DNA of 9,102 nucleotides from Verrucomicrobiia bacterium (GTDB lineage: Bacteria > Verrucomicrobiota > Verrucomicrobiia > Limisphaerales > DTLC01). How positions within the stretch are numbered: the first letter of the stretch is position 1; every line of letters starts with the position of its first letter. The notes below the pieces were generated by a model that made no database searches, was not told the DNA's origin, and worked only from the letters and a program-made list of their open reading frames with translations. Below, one piece after another: positions 4,598 through 9,102 of this stretch. The DNA lies in contig JANWZY010000111.1 in the NCBI GenBank assembly GCA_025061935.1, forward strand, positions 1 through 9,102. The letters are read 5' to 3'. Both the position numbers and the translations under genes were made by a program.

Positions 4598-5698
4598 ATG
4601 CAAATCAAATGTAGAATTCTCGGACCACGATTTGCTGTGGTGGCTGCGGCGTGCATGGCCGGTTTGTTATGCCTTGCGCAACAAGGTTTCGGAAGCGCCG
4701 AGGCGGATTGGGTAAGCCCCCCACGCAGTGGTGCGTCTGCGTTTGTGATCAACCAGCGGCTCGGGCGCGGGATCAACATACTGAGTCTTGACCCGATCTG
4801 GCGCGAGCGTGAGCGCGGTTGGTTCAAGCGGGAATATTTCAGGCTGATCCGTGAAGCAGGGTTTAGTCATGTGCGGATTAATTTGACACCGTTTGGTGAC
4901 AATCCCGGGTTTGCCGAAGGCAAAAGCCCGCTGCGGAAGGAGTATCTCGAAACGTTGGACTGGGCAATTGACGGTGCGCTGGCCGAAGGATTGCTCGTGG
5001 TGGTCGATTTCCACGAATTCACTTTGCTGGGGGAAAATCCAGAGGCTTACAAGGCCGCGTTTTTGAAAACGTGGGAAATACTTGCTGCCCGGCTGAAAAA
5101 TCGGCCTGCGGGCGTTTTGTTCGAGCTGCTTAACGAGCCGAACTCGAAGCTTACGCCGTCGCTTTGGAACGAATACATGCGTGAAGCGCTTGAAGTTGTG
5201 CGCAAGACAAACCCGAACAGGATAGTGGTCATCGGCCCGGGCAACTGGAACAACATAGACAAGTTGTCAGAGTTGAAGCTGCCCGCTGACGACACCAACA
5301 TCATCGTCACGGTGCACTACTACAGCCCGTATGAATTTACGCATCAAGGCGCGGCTTTTGCCGGCAGGGCGGACAAGCTTGGCATCAGGTGGGGTACGGA
5401 CGCTGACCGCCGCGCGGTTATCTCGGATTTTGACCGGGCCCAGAAATGGGCTGAGGAGCACCGGCGGCCAATTTACCTCGGCGAATTTGGCGTGTACGAC
5501 AAAGCGCCCGAGCCTGACCGTACAGACTGGCTGAGGTTTGTCGCGCGCGAGGCCGAGCGGCGCGGTTGGAGCTGGGCGTATTGGCAGTTTACTCGCGACT
5601 TTGTGGCTTTCGACATCCAGACCGGCCAGTGGGTTAGGCCTGTGCTGGAGGCGATTATACCGCCACCCCCGCAGACGCAGCCCGCGCAAGCGCAATAG
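4598..5698 (+). CDS. Secreted glycoside hydrolase family 5 (cellulase-like)
   Basis: A 366-residue family 5 glycoside hydrolase, a retaining enzyme with a TIM-barrel fold that cuts beta-1,4-linked glucans, mannans or related glycans. Residues 1 to about 36 form a signal peptide: basic MQIKCRILGPR, a hydrophobic core, then SAEA. Export to the periplasm or outside is likely. Family landmarks in order: Arg93 in HVRIN, His139 in VVDFHEF, the acid/base Glu180 in LLNEPN, HYYSPY at 240-245, the nucleophile Glu296 in YLGEFG, and WAYWQF at 326-331. The catalytic set is complete. The tail (IIPPPPQTQPAQAQ) is Pro/Gln-rich, with no carbohydrate-binding module. The frame is open to 4307, but the ATG at 4598 begins the signal peptide and no better start exists. 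Exact substrate cannot be told. It converges with the lon operon, with only 8 bp between stops. Confidence 0.9.
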   Translation: MQIKCRILGPRFAVVAAACMAGLLCLAQQGFGSAEADWVSPPRSGASAFVINQRLGRGINILSLDPIWRERERGWFKREYFRLIREAGFSHVRINLTPFGDNPGFAEGKSPLRKEYLETLDWAIDGALAEGLLVVVDFHEFTLLGENPEAYKAAFLKTWEILAARLKNRPAGVLFELLNEPNSKLTPSLWNEYMREALEVVRKTNPNRIVVIGPGNWNNIDKLSELKLPADDTNIIVTVHYYSPYEFTHQGAAFAGRADKLGIRWGTDADRRAVISDFDRAQKWAEEHRRPIYLGEFGVYDKAPEPDRTDWLRFVAREAERRGWSWAYWQFTRDFVAFDIQTGQWVRPVLEAIIPPPPQTQPAQAQ

Positions 5699-5706
5699 GC
5701 ACCGGC

Positions 5707-6069
5707 TCATTTGAGTGCGCGTTCGAGCATGTCGAGCCACTGCGCGAACGCGTCGCCTTTCTTTATTTGCAGATTGTACTGGTGCCCGAGCTTGAACCAG
5801 GCGACGGATTCTTTCAGGCTCACAGGGTGCGGTTTGTCGCCTGGTTTAACCGGTTCAACTGCGCGCGCGAGGTAGAGTTTGCCATCACTGCCCAGATGCA
5901 ACACGTGCGGCACGCTCAATTGCCCCGGGTCTTCGAATTGCATCACAGTCGTGAGCGTAAGTTTCGCAGGCCGTACCGAAGCCCTTGGTTGGGCTTTGGT
6001 TACGCGTCTGGTTGATTTCTTCCCAGTGCGCATATGCCTGATGCCGACTTGCTTCAGGAGTGAAGCCAT
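5707..6069 (-). CDS. Hypothetical protein, last gene of the hsp20-lon operon
   Basis: An unrecognised protein of 120 residues. The N-terminal third is strongly basic and probably disordered (MRTGKKSTRR and RPAKL segments). The rest looks folded: LSVPHVLHLGSDGKLYLARA at 51-70, a KPGDKPHPVSL loop, and a C-terminal helix with QWLDMLERALK at 110-120. There is no signal peptide or membrane segment. A basic tail followed by a small domain could suit RNA, DNA or ribosome contact, but this is speculation. From ATG 6069 it overlaps the previous gene by 16 bp. A second in-frame ATG at 6033 would remove the overlap, drop the first 12 residues and start right at the basic segment. Either way the gene is tightly linked to the one before it. 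No terminator is visible in the 8 bp before the converging GH5 stop. Confidence 0.65.
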   Translation of the reverse strand: MASLLKQVGIRHMRTGKKSTRRVTKAQPRASVRPAKLTLTTVMQFEDPGQLSVPHVLHLGSDGKLYLARAVEPVKPGDKPHPVSLKESVAWFKLGHQYNLQIKKGDAFAQWLDMLERALK

Positions 6070-6467
6070 TGCAGGACGCGGAAGTGGAACGCCTGGCTGT
6101 TCAACCCCTCGATTTCTTTGAATGCGGCAAAAAACTTTGTGGCTTCAATAAAGTAGCACTTGTCCCTGTAGAACGCCGTGATGACCACCGACCGTGGGTA
6201 CTCGGGGTTAAGCCCTTGCGCATACAGGTACTTCGCTAGGAGCGGGAAAGTCTTGTCCCTAAACTCCTCCCACGAGCCTGCCTCGGGTATTGTTAACTCG
6301 TACAGGACAGTCACGCCGCCGTCCTGCTCGGTGAACTGGCGCCGCGCCTCGTTGAAATATTGGCCCGGCACCGACTTGAACGCCGCTGCAATCACAATGT
6401 CACGGAATCGCGCCAATGGATCCGATTCCGGTCGACTTGAACTCACGTTGTCTGCACGAGCGATCAT
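6054..6467 (-). CDS. Hypothetical protein translationally coupled to lon
   Basis: An unrecognised soluble protein of 137 residues. Its ATG overlaps the lon stop as ATGA, so translation is probably coupled to lon. Residues 1-16 look flexible. Then comes a likely helix (PLARFRDIVIAAAF at 17-30), a strand (GVTVLYELTIP at 51-61), an amphipathic helix (SWEEFRDKTFPLLAKYLY at 65-82), a strand around SVVITAFY at 93-100, and an aromatic-rich C-terminus (KFFAAFKEIE, FHFRVLQWL). This reads as one compact alpha/beta domain. There are no catalytic signatures, signal peptide or membrane segment. Because it is made together with Lon and Hsp20, an adaptor, regulator or substrate-delivery role is possible, but no sequence feature proves it. 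The next gene starts inside its last codons. Confidence 0.75.
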   Translation of the reverse strand: MIARADNVSSSRPESDPLARFRDIVIAAAFKSVPGQYFNEARRQFTEQDGGVTVLYELTIPEAGSWEEFRDKTFPLLAKYLYAQGLNPEYPRSVVITAFYRDKCYFIEATKFFAAFKEIEGLNSQAFHFRVLQWLHS

Positions 6468-8905
6468 TGGCCGTTCTTTGCAGGCAGCAACGCCGCCTCG
6501 AGCACCTGATCCACCGTTTCTACAGGCTTGAACCGGATTTGGTGCCGCACTTCCGGCGGCAGCTCGACCAGGTCTTTCTCGTTCAGTTTCGGGATCAGCA
6601 CTGTCTTGATGCCTGCGCGCTGTGCCGCCAGCGCCTTCTCTTTCAATCCGCCTATTGGCAAAACCAATCCGCGCAGCGTGATTTCGCCTGTCATCGCGAC
6701 CTCAGGCCGCACCGGGCGGTTGCTAAACAGCGAAGCAATTGCAGTGAATATTGCCACGCCCGCTGACGGCCCGTCTTTAGGCACTGCACCGGCCGGCACA
6801 TGCACGTGAATGTCGGTTTCCTTAAACACATCCGGCGGAATGTTGAGTTCACGGGCGCGGCTCTTGACCAAGCTGAGCGCAGCCTGTGCGCTTTCTTTCA
6901 TCACATCCCCGATCTGACCGGTCAGCAAAATGTTCCCTTTGCCAGGATAATGCAGCGCCTCGATGTGAAGTATGTCGCCACCTGTCGGCGTCCACGCTAA
7001 GCCGGTCACGACACCTGGTCGGCCCGTTTTAAGTTTGCTTTCATGGATATATTTGGGCGGGCCAAGCAGCCGTTCGACCAATTCGGGTGTGACCACGGTA
7101 CCAGTTTTCCTGCCCTTCGCGACCTTGGCTGCAATAGCGCGGCAAACGGCGGCGATCTGGCGCTCGAGCTCTCGTACACCTGCCTCGCGCGTGTAATCAC
7201 GAATGATTCGCACCAGAGCCGCAGTTTGGAACTTGCATTGGCCATTTTTGAGTCCGTGTTCCTTGAGCTGGCGTTTGACCAGGTACCGCCGCGCGATTTC
7301 GAGTTTTTCGTGGTCGGTGTACCCCGGCAACTCGATTACCTCGAGCCGGTCGCGCAGCGCCGGCGGCACTGTGTCCATTACGTTCGCCGTGCAAATAAAC
7401 ATCACTTGGGAAAGGTCGAACGGGACATCCAAGTAATGGTCAACAAACGCGTTGTTCTGGCGCGGGTCCAGCACTTCGAGTAATGCGCTGGCCGGATCGC
7501 CACGAAAATCGCTCCCGATCTTGTCTATCTCGTCCAGCATCATCACAGGATTCCGCGAGCCGGCGCGCCGTATCTCCTGAATAATCCGGCCCGGCATCGA
7601 GCCGATGTAAGTACGCCTGTGCCCTCTGATCTCGGCCTCGTCGTGTACGCCGCCGAGGCTCAACCTGACGAACTTCCGGCCCAGCGCGTCCGCTATGGAC
7701 TGGCCGAGACTCGTCTTGCCCACCCCTGGTGGGCCGACCAGGCACAATATCGGGCCGTGCCCGCTCGGATTCAGCTTGCGCACAGCCAGGTATTCGATGA
7801 GCCGGCGCTTGACCTTCTGAAGGTTGAAGTGATCGCGGTCGAGTATCTTCTGCGCGCGGTCCAGATCAAGATTGTCTTCAGTGAGTTTATTCCAGGGCAG
7901 GTCTGCAATTGTTTCGAGATAGCTGACAATGACCGAATACTCAGGACTGGCCGGGTGCAACTGCGCGAGCCGGCGCAATTCGCGCTCGGCCTGCTCCATG
8001 ACAGTCTTCGGCGGCTGCGCTTCCTCGATGCGCCGCCTCAGCTCTGAGACCTGTTGACCTACAACATCGTCAGTCTCGCCCAGCTCCTTTTGGATAGCGC
8101 GCAGTTGCTCGCGCAGATACGCCTTCCGTTGCTGCTCTGTGATCGAAGAAGTGACGTCTTTCTGGATTTTCTGCTGCAGTTGCGCAAGCTCAAGTTGCGC
8201 TGTCACAATTCGGTGCACAGCCTGCACGCGTTTGACCACGTCAAGTTCTTCGAGCAGTTCCTGTTTTTGACCCGCCTCTATGTTTATACTGCCGGCGAGG
8301 AAGTCTGCGAGCGCGCCGGGATCGTCCAGGTTCAATATCAACATTTTGACCGGCTCGGGCTGCTCGAGTGTCAGCTCGACCAGTTTCAGTGCCGAATCGC
8401 GAAGCCCCTGCACTGTGGCCTCGAATTCTTTGTCGGGCTTAACCGGATATTTCGACTGCACCACTTCTACTTCAGCACGCATGAACGGGTGCGTGAGAAG
8501 TACTTTCCGGATCGCGATCCGCTGTAGCGCCTGGACAATAATGACGACCTGCTCCTCGGACGGGCGGAAAAGCTTAAGAACCATTGCGGCCACACCCAGC
8601 TTGTGCAGGTCGCCGGGACCGGGCTCGTCCACTTTCGGGTCTTTCTGCGCGAAAATCCCAATTATTTTGCTTTTGGGCAGTGACTCCTCCAGAAGCTTGC
8701 GCGAGCTTGGCCGGCCAATTGTAAGGGGGCTGACCGTGCCCGGGAACAGCACCGTATTACGTATGGGCAAGATGGGGAGCGTCTCGGGCACAGGCGGCTG
8801 CTCAGCCGCACCTTGTGAGCCGCCCGCAAGAGCCCCGTGCGCCGGCGCCTCATCTGGCGGCGCATCGGTACCCACAGGCACTGCTATGATAAGTCGGCGG
8901 CTCAT
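6464..8905 (-). CDS. lon: ATP-dependent protease Lon (LonA type)
   Basis: A cytoplasmic AAA+ serine protease that unfolds and degrades damaged and regulatory proteins. From ATG 8905 it has 813 residues, close to the usual LonA length. After a Pro/Ala/Gly-rich leader of about 40 residues comes the LON substrate-binding domain (LPILPIRNTVLFPG at 43-56), then a helical region to about 340. The ATPase follows, with Walker A GPPGVGKT at 391-398 and Walker B MMLDEID at 455-461. The protease domain holds Ser714 in PKDGPSAG and Lys757 in GGLKEK, the same 43-residue spacing as the E. coli dyad. The frame is open 21 codons further upstream, but ATG 8905 overlaps the hsp20 stop as ATGA and has AGGA six bases before it. 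The enzyme appears complete, and the next gene is coupled by another ATGA. Confidence 0.97.
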   Translation of the reverse strand: MSRRLIIAVPVGTDAPPDEAPAHGALAGGSQGAAEQPPVPETLPILPIRNTVLFPGTVSPLTIGRPSSRKLLEESLPKSKIIGIFAQKDPKVDEPGPGDLHKLGVAAMVLKLFRPSEEQVVIIVQALQRIAIRKVLLTHPFMRAEVEVVQSKYPVKPDKEFEATVQGLRDSALKLVELTLEQPEPVKMLILNLDDPGALADFLAGSINIEAGQKQELLEELDVVKRVQAVHRIVTAQLELAQLQQKIQKDVTSSITEQQRKAYLREQLRAIQKELGETDDVVGQQVSELRRRIEEAQPPKTVMEQAERELRRLAQLHPASPEYSVIVSYLETIADLPWNKLTEDNLDLDRAQKILDRDHFNLQKVKRRLIEYLAVRKLNPSGHGPILCLVGPPGVGKTSLGQSIADALGRKFVRLSLGGVHDEAEIRGHRRTYIGSMPGRIIQEIRRAGSRNPVMMLDEIDKIGSDFRGDPASALLEVLDPRQNNAFVDHYLDVPFDLSQVMFICTANVMDTVPPALRDRLEVIELPGYTDHEKLEIARRYLVKRQLKEHGLKNGQCKFQTAALVRIIRDYTREAGVRELERQIAAVCRAIAAKVAKGRKTGTVVTPELVERLLGPPKYIHESKLKTGRPGVVTGLAWTPTGGDILHIEALHYPGKGNILLTGQIGDVMKESAQAALSLVKSRARELNIPPDVFKETDIHVHVPAGAVPKDGPSAGVAIFTAIASLFSNRPVRPEVAMTGEITLRGLVLPIGGLKEKALAAQRAGIKTVLIPKLNEKDLVELPPEVRHQIRFKPVETVDQVLEAALLPAKNGQ

Positions 8906-9102
8906 TTGGTGTCCTGCGAAATCTCGATGGTTATCGGCTGGGCGAACTTGAGCGGCATCTCGATCCAAAGCAGCCCTTGGTTGTATGTGGCCGTGACACG
9001 TTCAGGCACGATTTCCTCAGGCAACTCGATCACGCGCTCGAACGGACCAGAGTCTATTTCCATTGCCAGCACTTGCGGGGGCGACCCCGACTCAGGCGGC
9101 GG
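8902..9102 (-). CDS. Hsp20 family small heat shock protein (partial, C-terminal part)
   Basis: The last 66 codons of a gene that begins beyond the right edge of the window. The visible part matches the end of an alpha-crystallin domain: FERVIELPEEI, then RVTATYNQGLLWIEMPL, then PITIEI. The NQGLLWIEMP stretch corresponds to the A-x-x-x-n-G-v-L signature, and ITIEI holds an I-x-I motif like the one that docks subunits into oligomers. Small heat shock proteins hold unfolding proteins in a soluble state without ATP. The stop codon overlaps the lon start as ATGA, so chaperone and protease should be made together. The N-terminal arm and the promoter cannot be seen. Most Hsp20 proteins end the signature with L-P-K; here it is M-P-L-K. 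Confidence 0.85.
   Translation of the reverse strand, partial: PPPESGSPPQVLAMEIDSGPFERVIELPEEIVPERVTATYNQGLLWIEMPLKFAQPITIEISQDTK
8912..8915 (-). promoter_or_regulatory. Shine-Dalgarno AGGA of lon, inside hsp20
   Basis: AGGA on the minus strand with a six-base spacer to ATG 8905. It supports this start over the longer open frame and lies within the last codons of the hsp20 gene, in keeping with translational coupling. Confidence 0.6.

Noticed and set aside
4598..4672. Lipoprotein signal in the GH5 leader (LLC at residues 23-25).
   Set aside because: Leu at position -1 does not fit a lipobox; an ordinary signal peptidase I site near SAEA fits better.
8280..8951. 223-codon plus-strand ORF antisense to lon.
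   Set aside because: Ser/Arg-rich shadow frame of lon without motifs.

Overview
The window is about 9.1 kb of moderately GC-rich bacterial chromosome, with coding frames that favour G/C at third positions. It carries ordinary housekeeping genes and a few unrecognised small ones. Exported proteins with Sec-type signal peptides, weak or absent Shine-Dalgarno sequences at most starts, and the style of the FabD, Lon and GH5 proteins suggest a Gram-negative lineage. My best guess is Verrucomicrobiota or a relative in the PVC group. That is an inference from protein flavour, not from a marker gene. No rRNA, recognisable tRNA, CRISPR array, insertion sequence or phage gene was seen.

Layout. (1) 1-2022, minus strand: fabD then fabG (initiation and first reduction of type II fatty acid synthesis), followed by a 45-residue ORF where acpP often lies. 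(2) 2117-3520, minus strand: an exported YbhB/PEBP-family protein and, about 570 bp upstream of it, a small protein with two CDGSH [2Fe-2S] motifs. The gap between them has no convincing ORF but holds a series of inverted repeats (about 2870-3167). (3) 3521-4597: a terminator-like hairpin, a plus-strand unknown protein rich in Trp and Cys, and a gene-poor stretch with a nested inverted repeat, an 11-bp tandem repeat and a possible decayed membrane-protein ORF on the minus strand. (4) 4598-5698, plus strand: a secreted family 5 glycoside hydrolase with both catalytic glutamates. (5) 9102-5707, minus strand: a tight operon of hsp20 (partial), lon and two unknown genes. Both flanks of lon are ATGA stop/start overlaps, and the last two genes overlap by 16 bp.

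How the genes work together. The fab pair makes fatty acyl chains for membranes. The hsp20-lon pair is a chaperone and protease module for damaged proteins, and the two coupled unknown proteins are the best candidates here for new accessory factors of Lon or Hsp20. The GH5 enzyme points to use or remodelling of beta-glucan or beta-mannan outside the cytoplasm. I see no clear undescribed defence or mobile system. The points most worth following up are the unknown genes tied to lon, the structured intergenic regions, and the GLSLG variant of the FabD active site.
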